Notes: generated by a model from the letters alone, not told the origin. Counted from the first letter of the stretch, positions 1 through 9,185 are shown. The stretch is DNA of 64,000 nt from CAVVZJ01 sp963752755 (GCA_963752755.1 CAVVZJ010000014.1:558001-622000); one strand, 5' to 3'. Made by a program: numbers and translations.

Positions 1-210
1 GCCTCGGCGGCCAGGGTGACGAGACCCGCCGCTGAGACGAGGGCAAGGCGGTTCGCACCATCCTGGCATTACGTTTGCTGAAGCTTCATCCGAATCCACA
101 ACCGCGTCTTCCCCCTTCGCGCACCGCGGCGGTGACGCTCCTGGCGATCCGAGACCGGGGCGATCCCCGGGACCGCCGCGTACTCCAGCGATCGGGTCGG
201 AGTCTCCACC

Positions 211-528
211 ATGCCCCTGCTGACCCATCAGGACAAGGAAGCCAGAGCCACCGGGACGGCACTGACGTATATCACCATTGGTGCCATCCTGAGCGTCCTC
301 TCAGGGACCTCGTTCTTCTTCTTCAACGAGCCGTTTGCGGATAACCGCATCCTCGGCTACATCCGTGTCGCCACGCTGCTCATCGGCCTGGTCTTGCTGG
401 CGATTGGCCTGGCGGTTGGCCAGATCGCCCGCACTTCTCGTCCGGTTGATCCGGAGGCCGATGAAGAAGCCGCCCTCCACGCGACCCGTGAGCAGGCGGA
501 AGCTCACGCCGAGCACACCAAGCTTTAG
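211..528 (+). CDS. Small two-helix membrane protein, unknown function
   Basis: A 105-residue protein I do not recognise. It has a short polar N-terminus, a hydrophobic segment at about residues 19-38, a second at about 51-70 after a short charged loop (NEPFADNRI), and an acidic, alanine-rich cytoplasmic-looking tail with repeated E/A/H residues. It is probably an inner-membrane protein with both ends on the same side. The ATG is used because the hydrophobic pattern begins directly behind it. It stands alone, about 180 bases upstream of the glycerate kinase and on the same strand. No family assignment is possible from motifs. Confidence 0.6.
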   Translation: MPLLTHQDKEARATGTALTYITIGAILSVLSGTSFFFFNEPFADNRILGYIRVATLLIGLVLLAIGLAVGQIARTSRPVDPEADEEAALHATREQAEAHAEHTKL

Positions 529-705
529 CGGGGACGTGGATCGGGCCGCGATCTGATCTCTCTCCCCGGCAGCTTCCGGCAGTGAGCACGGGTGTTTCCG
601 ACCCAACTCGGCCCGGATGAAGACCCCTTTCCCTCGGCCCCGCTGGCCCGTATCGTGTGGCCAGTTGGGGCCAGACGGTTGGCAACGCGCCGGGGGAAGT
701 TTGCC

Positions 706-1875
706 GTGTCGCCGAAGGTGGTCATTGCGCCGGACAAGTTCAAGGGTAGCCTCTCGGCCCCCGAAGCCTCCGACGCGATGGCTCGCGGCGTCGTCGCCGC
801 CTGGCCCGAGGCCACGATCGATCGCTTTCCCATGGCCGACGGTGGTGAGGGGACGGTCGAGGCCCTCGTCTCAGCCACCGGCGGGATTGACTGCGAGGCG
901 ATGGTAACCGGGCCCCTGGGCGAGCCCGTGGCGGCACGCTTCGGTTTGCTCGGAGACGGGCGGACCGCCGTCGTGGAGATGGCCGCGGCCTCGGGGCTCG
1001 TGCTCTTGCCGCCTGCACGTCGGGATCCGTTCCGCACGACAACATACGGCACCGGCGAATTGCTCCTCGCGGCGATCGACGCGGGGGCTCGCAAGGTCGT
1101 CCTCGGAATCGGCGGGAGCGCCACCAACGACGGCGGGGCCGGTCTTGCGCAGGCACTGGGTTACCGACTCCTCGACGCCGAAAGTCGCGAACTCGAACGC
1201 GGCGGCGGTCCCCTGGGCCGGCTCGCCCGGATCGACGCGACCGGTCGCGACCGGCGGCTGGATGGCGTCGAGGTGGCCGTGGCCTGCGATGTGGACAATC
1301 CTCTGACCGGCCCGCGAGGGGCCTCCGTCGTCTTCGGACCTCAGAAGTTTGACCCCGCCCGTCGCCCATCCCGCGAAGAGATCGATCAACTCGACCACCA
1401 TCTTGCCCACCTCGCCTCCATCATCGAGCGCGATCTGGGCAAATCCGTCTCCGAACACCCCGGTGCCGGCGCCGCCGGTGGCCTCGGAGCGGGTCTGCTC
1501 GCCTTCGCGGGCGGCCGGCTCGAACGTGGCGTCGAGTTGGTGATCGCGGCTGTCGGCCTGCGATCCCGACTCGAAGGCGCCGCGCTCTGCCTGACCGGCG
1601 AAGGCTCGCTCGATGGCCAATCCGCCTCGGGCAAGACGGCCGTCGGCGTGTCGCGACTGGCCCGCGAACTGGGCATCCCCGTGCTCGCCCTGGCCGGCAC
1701 GCTGGGCGAGGGGGTCGAGGCCGTTCTGGGAGAGGGAATCTCGGCCTATTTCTCGATCTGCCCCGGCCCCATCTCCCTGGACGCGGCCGTCCATTTCGCT
1801 GCTCCCCTGCTGACCGCCGCGACCGAACAGACTGTCCGAGCCTTCCGCGCCAGGAATGGGAAGACTCCGGCGTGA
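706..1875 (+). CDS. Glycerate kinase (GarK/GlxK family)
   Basis: Phosphorylates D-glycerate with ATP, feeding glycerate into lower glycolysis or serine metabolism; cytosolic. At 389 residues it has the usual length of the GarK/GlxK family. Visible family motifs are APDKFKGSL at residues 6-14, MADGGEGT near 44, the glycine-rich GIGGSATNDGGAG near 130-145 and GEGSLDGQS near 300. The GTG at 706 is chosen because GGGGAAG lies 6 bases before it and family homology begins right there; upstream codons in the same frame do not look like protein. The next gene, thiL, begins about 130 bases downstream on the same strand. Whether the product is 2- or 3-phosphoglycerate cannot be told from sequence. Confidence 0.9.
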   Translation: MSPKVVIAPDKFKGSLSAPEASDAMARGVVAAWPEATIDRFPMADGGEGTVEALVSATGGIDCEAMVTGPLGEPVAARFGLLGDGRTAVVEMAAASGLVLLPPARRDPFRTTTYGTGELLLAAIDAGARKVVLGIGGSATNDGGAGLAQALGYRLLDAESRELERGGGPLGRLARIDATGRDRRLDGVEVAVACDVDNPLTGPRGASVVFGPQKFDPARRPSREEIDQLDHHLAHLASIIERDLGKSVSEHPGAGAAGGLGAGLLAFAGGRLERGVELVIAAVGLRSRLEGAALCLTGEGSLDGQSASGKTAVGVSRLARELGIPVLALAGTLGEGVEAVLGEGISAYFSICPGPISLDAAVHFAAPLLTAATEQTVRAFRARNGKTPA

Positions 1876-2005
1876 GACGGTTGGACTTGCAGGCGGCTTG
1901 CAGGCCGTGTCAGGCTGGATTTTCAGGCTCGGTTGTCGGAACACGGAGTCGGCCAGTTCCGTTCCGATCGGATTCCCCGGATTCTCCACCCTCAAAGCTG
2001 CGACG

Positions 2006-2989
2006 ATGCCCACCGAGTTTCCCCACATGCAACCGACTCCTGCCCATCGATCGCCGCCCGGCGAGTTCGGTCTGATCGCGGGCTTCCGGGCGAGAGTCGG
2101 GAGAGGCGAACGGGTGATCTGCGGCATCGGGGATGATTGTGCCGTGCTTGCGGCCACTGATGGGAGACCGTGGCTGGTGACGACCGACATGCTCATGGAC
2201 GGTCGCCACTTCCGGCTGAAGGAGGCGGGACCGGAAGTCGTCGGTCGCAAGGCGATGGGGGTGAACCTCTCGGATATCGCCGCGATGGCGGGTCAACCGG
2301 TCGCGGCGGTCGTGGCCGTGGCCCTGCCTCGTTCCGAGGCGGAGCGGATCGCACCGCCGCTGTTCGAGGGGCTTCGCAGCATGGCCGAGCAGTATGGGAC
2401 GTCCCTCGTCGGTGGTGACACGAACGCCTGGGACGGCCCGCTCGTCGTCTGCGTGACCGTACTCGGCGAGGCAAGTGAGGCTGGACCAGCCTTGCGGTCG
2501 TCGGCAAGGCCGGGTGATGTCGTTTTGGTGACGGGGCCCCTTGGCGGCAGTCTTCTGGGACGTCACCTGGAGCCGATTCCGCGGATCGCCGAGGCCCGAG
2601 CGCTGCGGAGTGTCGTGGGGCGATTGGCCCTGATCGACATTTCTGACGGCCTCGCGTCCGACCTAGGGCACATCCTCGAAGAGAGTGGCGGCCTGGGGGC
2701 GCTGATCGAGGCGGACGCCGTTCCGGTCCATCCCGATGCCCGCAAGGTTGCCGCTGTGGACGGTCGTACTCCTCTGGATCATGCACTCTCGGACGGAGAA
2801 GACTTCGAGCTCTGCCTGACCGTCTCACCGGAGGACGCCGAGCGTCTGCTGGCGCATCCACCGGAGGGCTTACGCTTGCAACGTCTCGGGACGATCATCG
2901 CCGAACCGGGCCTGCTCCTGCGGGGTCCCGACGGCGCGGTCGTGCCCTGTACGGCCCGCGGATTCGATCACCTCGCCGGAACGGGTTGA
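2006..2989 (+). CDS. thiL: Thiamine-monophosphate kinase ThiL
   Basis: Catalyses ATP-dependent phosphorylation of thiamine monophosphate to the cofactor thiamine diphosphate. The 327 residues match the family length. Motifs in order: GIGDDCAV near residue 39 (Mg/ATP-binding aspartates), TTDMLMDGRHF near 58, GVNLSDIAAM near 84, GGDTN near 137 and DISDGLASDLGH near 211. ATG 2006 is preferred; an in-frame ATG at 2027 is the alternative. The stop codon is followed after 14 bases by tsaE, so the two are likely co-transcribed, a common pairing of small ATP-dependent housekeeping enzymes in this phylum. No thiamine riboswitch is apparent in the 130 bases upstream. Confidence 0.93.
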   Translation: MPTEFPHMQPTPAHRSPPGEFGLIAGFRARVGRGERVICGIGDDCAVLAATDGRPWLVTTDMLMDGRHFRLKEAGPEVVGRKAMGVNLSDIAAMAGQPVAAVVAVALPRSEAERIAPPLFEGLRSMAEQYGTSLVGGDTNAWDGPLVVCVTVLGEASEAGPALRSSARPGDVVLVTGPLGGSLLGRHLEPIPRIAEARALRSVVGRLALIDISDGLASDLGHILEESGGLGALIEADAVPVHPDARKVAAVDGRTPLDHALSDGEDFELCLTVSPEDAERLLAHPPEGLRLQRLGTIIAEPGLLLRGPDGAVVPCTARGFDHLAGTG

Positions 2990-3003
2990 AGGGAGGAATG
3001 CCG

Positions 3004-3480
3004 ATGGAGGTCGCGGAGAAGCCCGACGCCCTGGTGATCGACGTGGAGAGCGAGGCCGAGACGGAGCGAATTGGCGAGGCGCTGGCAGGATGGGTGGCGC
3101 CGGGGACCGTCATTGGTCTGATCGGCCCCCTCGGGTCCGGTAAGACTCGGCTGGTCCGGGCGATTGCCGAGGCTCTCGGCGTCGAACCGAAAGCGATCGC
3201 CAGCCCGACCTTCGTACTGATCCATGAGTACGAGGGCGTGCTGCCGGTCTATCACTTCGACACGTACCGCCTGACGAGCCCGGAGGAGTTTGAAGACCTC
3301 GGGGCTTCGGACTACTTTGACGCGGGTGGGCTCTGCCTGGTCGAATGGGCCGACCGCGTCGCCGGACTTCTTCCGGCCGACGCCTGGACCGTCCGGATCG
3401 AGCCTCAGGGGACGCGACGGCGGTTTCATCTGAATGTCCCCGAGCCCGCCCGGCTAGCCGAGCGCCTGTCGCGTCATTGA
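3004..3480 (+). CDS. tsaE: tRNA threonylcarbamoyladenosine biosynthesis ATPase TsaE
   Basis: ATPase partner of TsaB/TsaD in making t6A37 of ANN-decoding tRNAs. The 158-residue protein shows the Walker A loop GPLGSGKTRL near residue 40, SPTFVLIHEY in the switch region, HFDTYRL near 85 (the conserved D of the family's Walker B-like motif) and EWADRV near 115. The reading frame opens at a TTG at 2986 that overlaps the thiL stop, but GGGAGGA at 2991-2997 is placed 7 bases before ATG 3004, which is therefore preferred. TsaB and TsaD are not in this window. Confidence 0.92.
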   Translation: MEVAEKPDALVIDVESEAETERIGEALAGWVAPGTVIGLIGPLGSGKTRLVRAIAEALGVEPKAIASPTFVLIHEYEGVLPVYHFDTYRLTSPEEFEDLGASDYFDAGGLCLVEWADRVAGLLPADAWTVRIEPQGTRRRFHLNVPEPARLAERLSRH

Positions 3481-3784
3481 GGCCAAGGAGAACCAGGCCC
3501 GGGTTTTGACGTCGGCCGACGCTCGATCTAGAGTCCCCTTAGAGACCGCGTCCGCGTCGAATCCCGCGGGACCGCCCGGCAGACTTCTTCGTCGTGGAGT
3601 GACCACCCTGGAATTCTGGGTTCCTCGTCGAGTTCTTTCTGACCAAGAGGTCAGAATCTCACTCGACGGTGGTGCTCACAGAGCCGCCAAAGAGATCCTC
3701 AGGATTTCAGGTGCCCCGCTCAACCATGAATGACCCGTGCTGCCGGGCGATTTCGAGCCATCCAACCGGAGGGAGACTCCGACC
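3481..3784. other. Gene-free stretch between tsaE and the AAA ATPase
   Basis: About 300 bases without a convincing gene. One open frame (3506-3733) has no family likeness and no ribosome binding site. The stretch contains one perfect inverted repeat at 3637-3656. A good Shine-Dalgarno (GGAGGGAG, 3768-3775) belongs to the next gene. Confidence 0.5.
3637..3656. promoter_or_regulatory. Perfect 8-bp inverted repeat, 4-base loop
   Basis: TTCTGACC-AAGA-GGTCAGAA, with arms at 3637-3644 and 3649-3656. It sits about 130 bases upstream of the AAA ATPase start and has no T-tract, so it reads more like an operator or 5'-leader hairpin than a terminator. Its role is not known. Confidence 0.45.
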
Positions 3785-5095
3785 GTGAGCCTCGCCGCGC
3801 CCAGCACGCTACCCGCCGTGGACCTCGGTGAGAAGCCGACGTTCCGCCCCCAACCCGTGACTGACTTCGCCTCGGCCGGCCTGACCCCCGCTCAGGTCGA
3901 GGCGCTCGTCCTGAAGTTCCTTTTGAACGTCGGCATGGCCTCCGGCCGCCGGATCGCCGACGAGCTTGGAATGCCCTTCGGTCCCTACCCCGACTTCCTG
4001 CGCAGCCTCAAGAACCAGCAAATCCTCGCCTACGCCAACGCCGCCACGGCCAACGACTTTTATTACACCCTCACCGACGCCGGACGTGCGCGGGCGAAGG
4101 TTTATTTCGACGAGTGCGCCTACGTGGGTACGGCGCCCGTGCCGTTCGCTGACTACGTCGAGTCGATCGCCGCTCAGACAATCAACACCGAGCAGCCCAA
4201 GGAGGCCGACCTCCGACGCGCCTTCTCCGACCTCCTGGTCTCCGAGGAGATGTTCCGCCTGCTCGGTCCGGCGATCAACTCCGGCCGCGGCATGTTCCTC
4301 TACGGCTACCCTGGCAACGGCAAGACCTCGATCGCGGAACGAATCACACGCTGCTTCGGTACGACCGTCTGGATTCCTCGCGTTATCAACGCCGAGGGCC
4401 AGATCATCAAGCTCTTCGACCCCGCCAACCACGAGCCGATCAGCGCCCGCAAAGGGGGCATCCTCCGCGGCGACGAGCAGGACGACCGCTGGATCCAGAT
4501 CAAGCGTCCCACCATCGTCGCGGGCGGCGAGCTGACGATGGACAGCCTCGAAATCCGCTACGATCCGGCGACGAAGACCTGCGAAGCCCCCCTCCAGATG
4601 AAGAGCAACAACGGCACGTTCCTCATCGACGACTTCGGCCGCCAGCGGATGTCGCCTCTGGAACTGCTCAACCGCTGGATCGTACCGCTGGAAAAGCGCT
4701 ACGACTTCCTCTCGTTGCCCAACGGCAAGAAGATCCGCGTACCCTTCGACCAGCTCATTCTCTTTTCCACAAACCTGGAGCCCAAGCAACTCGTCGATGA
4801 GGCCTTCTTGCGCCGGATTCCGTACAAGATTCACGCCTCCGACCCGACCGAGCCGATGTTTCGCAAGATGTTCGAGATCTTCGCTCCCAAGCTCGGCTTC
4901 CCCGAGATTCCGGCGGGGAGCATCGACTACCTCATCGACAAGCATTACCGTCGGGTCAACCGCCCCTTCCGTGCCTGCCAGCCGCGCGACCTCTTGCTCC
5001 AGATCAGGAACTATTGCATCTACCAAGACCTGCCTCTGGAGTTGAAGCCGGAATACTTCGACTTCGCGGCAATGAATTACTTCACGGTGATGTGA
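3785..5095 (+). CDS. AAA+ ATPase with N-terminal winged-helix-like region
   Basis: A 436-residue ATPase of unknown cellular role. The N-terminal 130 residues are helical and DNA-binding-like (ALVLKFLLNVGMASGRRIAD resembles a winged helix). The ATPase core has Walker A GYPGNGKTS near residue 173, Walker B FLIDDFG near 279, a sensor 1 asparagine in LILFSTNL near 325, and an arginine pair in FLRRIPYKI that fits the arginine finger. A helical lid follows to the C-terminus. GTG 3785 is chosen because GGAGGGAG lies 9 bases upstream; the open frame starts 16 codons earlier at a codon with no ribosome binding site. It is monocistronic between tsaE and a convergent dehydrogenase. The fold is certain, the client is not. 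Confidence 0.82.
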   Translation: MSLAAPSTLPAVDLGEKPTFRPQPVTDFASAGLTPAQVEALVLKFLLNVGMASGRRIADELGMPFGPYPDFLRSLKNQQILAYANAATANDFYYTLTDAGRARAKVYFDECAYVGTAPVPFADYVESIAAQTINTEQPKEADLRRAFSDLLVSEEMFRLLGPAINSGRGMFLYGYPGNGKTSIAERITRCFGTTVWIPRVINAEGQIIKLFDPANHEPISARKGGILRGDEQDDRWIQIKRPTIVAGGELTMDSLEIRYDPATKTCEAPLQMKSNNGTFLIDDFGRQRMSPLELLNRWIVPLEKRYDFLSLPNGKKIRVPFDQLILFSTNLEPKQLVDEAFLRRIPYKIHASDPTEPMFRKMFEIFAPKLGFPEIPAGSIDYLIDKHYRRVNRPFRACQPRDLLLQIRNYCIYQDLPLELKPEYFDFAAMNYFTVM

Positions 5096-5376
5096 TTCTG
5101 GATCGCTGGGAAGTGGGAGAGAGGAGTCACCACAAAGGGAGAACCCAGCATCAGGTTCCGGCGGGCTTTCCGCCCCTTGGCTGTCGGCAGACGTGACAGC
5201 GGGGGCGGCTGGCCCTGAGGAAAGCAAAACTCCAAGAGGAATCCTTTGGATGTCTCCAGAGGCACGAAGGACACGAGGGTGCCACGAGGAGACCTCTGCT
5301 TCACGGTAGCTCCTTCACTTCGCGAGGAACCATTCCCCGTGATTCCGAGGTCCCTGGAGAGACGCCCCACCTGACC

Positions 5377-6903
5377 TCAGGCCATCTTCACCTCAAACCG
5401 AACTCCCTGGGACAGGGGAAGTTCGCCACCGTAGTTGAGGGTACAGGTCTGTCGTCGCATGTAGGCTTTCCAGGCGTCGGAGCCAGCCTCGCGACCACCG
5501 CCGGTGGCCTTCTCTCCACCGAAGGCACCGCCGATCTCGGCGCCGGAGGTGCCGATGTTGACGTTGGCGATCCCACAATCGGAGCCCTCGGCCGAGAGGA
5601 ACCGCTCGGCTTCGCGGAGGTCGTCGGTGAAAATGGACGAGGAGAGCCCCTGCTCAACGCCATTCTGGTAGGCGATGGCCTCGTCGAGGTCGTTGTACGT
5701 CAGGGCGTAGAGGATTGGGGCGAACGTCTCAACACTCACGATCGGCATGTCGGCCCGGGCGCGGACGATCGCGGGCTCGACGAAGAAGCCTGGCCGGTCG
5801 AGCCGCCGACCCCCTTGTAGGACCTCGCCCCCCTGCTCCTCCGCCGCGTGAAGGGCTTCGCTCATGGACACGGCCGCTCGCTCGTTGATGAGGGGGCCCA
5901 TCAGGATGCCGTCTTCCCACGGGTCGCCGATCGGGACGCTCGTATAAGCCCGGGCCAGTCGTTCGAGGAACGCTTCGGCGATCGACTCGTGGAGGATCAG
6001 GCGCCGAAGCGTCGTGCAGCGCTGGCCGGCGGTGCCGACGGCAGCGAAGAGGACGGCGCGAAGGGCCAGGTCGAGGTCGGCGCGGGGGGTGACAATCGCC
6101 GCGTTGTTGCCGCCCAGTTCCAGCAACGCGCACCCTGTCCGCTGGCCGACCACCGCACCCACCCGGGCGCCCATCCGGCAGCTCCCGGTCGCCGAGATCA
6201 AGGGCAGGCGGCGGTCGTGGATCATTCGCTCCCCGACGTCTTCGGCGCTGCCCGAGCAGAGATTGAAAACGCCTTCGAATCCGAACTCGTTCATAACGCT
6301 GTTGATGAGGTTCTGCACCGCCAAGGCTGTCAACGGCGTTTCGGGCGAGGGCTTCCAGATCATCGTGTCGCCGCAGACGGCAGCAATCGCGGCGTTCCAC
6401 GACCAGACGGCGACCGGGAAGTTGAAGGCCGTGATGATCCCGATGGGACCGAGCGGGTGCCACTGCTCGATCATCCGGTGCCGGGGACGCTCGCTGGCAA
6501 TCGTCAGGCCATGAAGCTGGCGTGAGAGTCCCACGGCGAAGTCGCACATATCAATCATCTCCTGAACCTCGCCCAGCCCCTCGGAGAGGATCTTGCCCGT
6601 CTCCAGGGTCACGAGGCGGCCCAGGTCGTCCTTGTGCTCGCGGAGCGACTGACCGAGTCGGCGGATCGCCTCGCCACGACGCGGGGCGGGGACCGTTCGC
6701 CAGTCGCGGAAGGCGGCCAAGGAGGCTTCGGAGGTGCTTTCGTAGTCGTCCGTCGTGCCCAGGCGCACGTGGGCGATCGGCTCGCCCGTCGTGGGATTGA
6801 TCGAGGCGATCTCCTCACCGCCGGGCTCCTCGATCCAACGACCGGCGTAAACCCCTCCCTGGACCGTGCGGAGCCCAAGCCTTCGCAAGACATCCTCGAA
6901 CAT
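5377..6903 (-). CDS. Aldehyde dehydrogenase, ALDH7/antiquitin type
   Basis: NAD(P)-dependent oxidation of an aldehyde to the acid. The 508-residue length and the details match the ALDH7 family, whose known bacterial members oxidise alpha-aminoadipate semialdehyde in lysine breakdown. Visible features are the N-terminal NPTTGEPIA strand, ITAFNFPVAVWSWNAA at the cofactor entrance, the catalytic base in LELGGNN, and the nucleophilic cysteine in GTAGQRCTTLRR at about residue 300. FGGEKATGGGREAGSDAWK near the C-terminus is typical of ALDH7. It is transcribed divergently from the RoxA-like gene and convergent with the ATPase gene. No lysine-pathway genes are adjacent, so the substrate is inferred. 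Confidence 0.9.
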   Translation of the reverse strand: MFEDVLRRLGLRTVQGGVYAGRWIEEPGGEEIASINPTTGEPIAHVRLGTTDDYESTSEASLAAFRDWRTVPAPRRGEAIRRLGQSLREHKDDLGRLVTLETGKILSEGLGEVQEMIDMCDFAVGLSRQLHGLTIASERPRHRMIEQWHPLGPIGIITAFNFPVAVWSWNAAIAAVCGDTMIWKPSPETPLTALAVQNLINSVMNEFGFEGVFNLCSGSAEDVGERMIHDRRLPLISATGSCRMGARVGAVVGQRTGCALLELGGNNAAIVTPRADLDLALRAVLFAAVGTAGQRCTTLRRLILHESIAEAFLERLARAYTSVPIGDPWEDGILMGPLINERAAVSMSEALHAAEEQGGEVLQGGRRLDRPGFFVEPAIVRARADMPIVSVETFAPILYALTYNDLDEAIAYQNGVEQGLSSSIFTDDLREAERFLSAEGSDCGIANVNIGTSGAEIGGAFGGEKATGGGREAGSDAWKAYMRRQTCTLNYGGELPLSQGVRFEVKMA

Positions 6904-7039
6904 GGTGCCTCCGTTTCTTCAGCCATCGTCTCGGGAATTGGGCGTCCGAACCACCTTATCGATCATGCCAGCTTCCGGAAGGTCGTGACAAGCGGAGCCG
7001 CGCTGGCGGATCCTCAGACGTCAATGTTTCCCCTGGTGC

Positions 7040-7060
7040 GGAATTCTTTTGCTTAATTCC
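7040..7060. promoter_or_regulatory. AT-rich inverted repeat between divergent genes
   Basis: GGAATT (7040-7045) and AATTCC (7055-7060) are separated by 9 T-rich bases, in an unusually AT-rich patch of the 285-base divergent spacer between the aldehyde dehydrogenase and the RoxA-like gene. It could be a promoter region or an operator serving either gene. There is no direct evidence of function. Confidence 0.3.
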
Positions 7061-7188
7061 ATGCAATGGCATTACGATTCCGGTCGTCGGCCGTCTGGCC
7101 GGAACGGGCTGCGTTTGCGAGCGGTCCGGCGGTGCACAGTCCCTGATGGCGGGGACAAAGGGCCAGAGTGCGAGGAGGGGAGGCCACC

Positions 7189-9135
7189 ATGTTCCGGGTC
7201 GCGAATCGCCTGATGCCGGTTCTGTTTCTGTTCGGAGTCGCCGGTTGCCTGGAGGAGCCGTCTTCCGCCGATTCGAAGGGTAAGCCAGCGGTACCCGTCG
7301 AGGACGGCGCCACGCTCCAGGGGTTGGACGCCCAGGAGCGTGAGGTTTATTTCCATACCGCCGAGGGGAGCGAATTGTATCCGGTAGTCTGGATCAAGGC
7401 TCTGGACAGCAGCAAGACAAACGAGCCGTTCTTGCAGGACCCGGAGCGGTTCGGATTCATCCCCGATCCGGACAACGCCGACGGTTTACCGATCGGCCTC
7501 ACGTCGCATAAATCGCGTGGTGTCGAGTTCCTCGGCGAGATGGTCGGGATCAACTGCGCGGCCTGCCACGTCGGCAAGATCACCTACAAGGATCAGGAAA
7601 AGCTGATCCTGGGTGCTCCGAACCTTTTTGATCTAAACGGGTTTTACCTCGAACTCTTCCAGTCGGCCGGCGACACCGCGAAGGACCCGAAACGGCTGGC
7701 CGAGTTCCTGGAACGGATCGGCAAGGAGGGTGGCGTCGCAGCCGAGGACAAGGCACGGCAGGCCGCGGGCCTGCTCTTGCAGTTTGCCGAGTCCAAGACG
7801 GGTGAGTTGGAGGGTGCCGAGCGTGAGCTGGCCATGAAGGCGCAGTCGTTGATCGACAAGGTCGGCCGTGACCTCCAGGGCAACCTCGACGCCGCCAGCA
7901 CACCCCAGGGACGCGCTGCCCTCCGAAAGCAGATCGCGAGTCGATTCGAGGGCGACCTGGAGGGCGTCGCCGACGCGATGAAGAAGGCCGGGCACGTCGC
8001 CGACAAGCTCCGCGACCTCAAGGTCAATCCCGACCAGGTGAAACAGGCCGTCATGGACGTGGCGATCAACGCCAAGCTCATCAAGGCCCGGCTCATCTTC
8101 CTCAAGAAACTCCAGAAGCTCCACGAGACGACTCGCCCCGAAGGCGGACCCGGCCGGATCGACGCCTTCGGCAGTATCCGTGACCTCGTCTTACCCGAGA
8201 AGGACAACATCGACGCCAACGCACCCGTCAGCTACCCGCATCTCTGGCAGGTCAACCAGACCGACTGGCTCCACTGGGACGGCAACACCAACTCCCTCAT
8301 GCAGCGTAACGTCGGCCAGTCGCTCGGCCTGGGGGCCGTCTATGACCCGGAGACCTTTTCCTCGACCGTGCTTCCTCGGGAGCTCTACCGCCTTGAAGTC
8401 CTGACGCGCAAGATCGAGCCTCCGGTCTGGCCTACCGAGATGCTCGGTGCGATCAGCCAGTCCAAAGCCGAGCGCGGTGCCGCCCTCTTCCGGGACAACT
8501 GCGCCCGCTGCCATTCGAGCCTCAATGAGCCCCAGGTCGCGAAGCGTGAGGTCGAGGTTCCGCTCGACGAGATCGGTACCGATCCCCGCCGCGCCCGAAA
8601 TGTTCAGATCAACATCGATCGCAAGCCCGATGGTTCGGGTGGGACCCCGTTCATCCAGGGGCTGGAGACGGTCGCAGCCCGGTTCACGCAGGTCGCCTAC
8701 AAGGACAACAAGGTTACACCCGCGGAGCAGGCGAAGATGGACCTCCCGCCGGACAAGGTGAAATGGCGGACCACCGGAGCCTACATCGGCCGCCCACTCG
8801 TCGCCGCCTGGGCAACCGCTCCTTACCTCCACAACGGCTCCGTGCCCACGATCTACGACCTTCTCAAGCCCCCCGCCCAGCGACCCAGAACATTCCCCCT
8901 CGGCCACCGCGAGTACGACCCGGTCCACCTCGGCTACGTGACTGACCCGCAGAAGATCCCCGCCGACCAGCGCGGTCGTTTCCCGGACTTCGACGCCACC
9001 TTGGAGGGCAACCTCAACATCGGTCACGACTACGGCACCGGGTTGCCTGAGGACGACAAACTCGCGATCCTTGAATACCTCAAGCTCTCCGAGGAGCAGA
9101 AAGAAACGCTCCTCGCGAAGCTGCCCAGGCCGTGA
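7189..9135 (+). CDS. RoxA-like diheme cytochrome c lipoprotein
   Basis: A 648-residue exported protein related to the diheme cytochrome c peroxidase/RoxA group. A lipobox (GVAGC) ends the signal peptide, so it is probably a lipoprotein facing the periplasm. Two heme motifs are visible: CAACH near residue 122 and CARCH near 438. The C-terminal segment AWATAPYLHNGSVPTIYDLL followed by RPRTF and REYDP is characteristic of RoxA-type oxygenases and MauG-like diheme enzymes. Between the hemes lies a charged, helix-rich segment of roughly 150 residues (about 165-310) that I do not associate with the family. ATG 7189 is preferred (GGAGGGGAGG just upstream) over GTG 7168. The substrate is unknown; peroxidase or dioxygenase activity is only an inference. 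Confidence 0.82.
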   Translation: MFRVANRLMPVLFLFGVAGCLEEPSSADSKGKPAVPVEDGATLQGLDAQEREVYFHTAEGSELYPVVWIKALDSSKTNEPFLQDPERFGFIPDPDNADGLPIGLTSHKSRGVEFLGEMVGINCAACHVGKITYKDQEKLILGAPNLFDLNGFYLELFQSAGDTAKDPKRLAEFLERIGKEGGVAAEDKARQAAGLLLQFAESKTGELEGAERELAMKAQSLIDKVGRDLQGNLDAASTPQGRAALRKQIASRFEGDLEGVADAMKKAGHVADKLRDLKVNPDQVKQAVMDVAINAKLIKARLIFLKKLQKLHETTRPEGGPGRIDAFGSIRDLVLPEKDNIDANAPVSYPHLWQVNQTDWLHWDGNTNSLMQRNVGQSLGLGAVYDPETFSSTVLPRELYRLEVLTRKIEPPVWPTEMLGAISQSKAERGAALFRDNCARCHSSLNEPQVAKREVEVPLDEIGTDPRRARNVQINIDRKPDGSGGTPFIQGLETVAARFTQVAYKDNKVTPAEQAKMDLPPDKVKWRTTGAYIGRPLVAAWATAPYLHNGSVPTIYDLLKPPAQRPRTFPLGHREYDPVHLGYVTDPQKIPADQRGRFPDFDATLEGNLNIGHDYGTGLPEDDKLAILEYLKLSEEQKETLLAKLPRP

Positions 9136-9146
9136 ACCCAACGACC

Positions 9147-9163
9147 GGCCGGTGAGACCGGCC
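9147..9163. terminator. Strong GC hairpin after the RoxA-like gene
   Basis: GGCCGGT-GAG-ACCGGCC is a perfect 7-bp stem with a 3-base loop, flanked by further complementary CCAAC (9138-9142) and GTTGG (9166-9170). It lies 12 bases after the stop codon and 23 bases before the next start. No T-run follows, so it may slow transcription or protect the 3' end rather than act as a classical terminator. Confidence 0.45.
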
Positions 9164-9185
9164 TGGTTGGCTCCGAGACACGACA

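Noticed and set aside
1..70. Hydrophobic antisense stretch at the left edge resembling a signal peptide
   Set aside because: No start codon in the right frame without invoking another frame break, and too little sequence to judge.
3506..3733. 75-codon open frame between tsaE and the AAA ATPase
   Set aside because: No ribosome binding site, no family likeness, contains the palindrome at 3637-3656.
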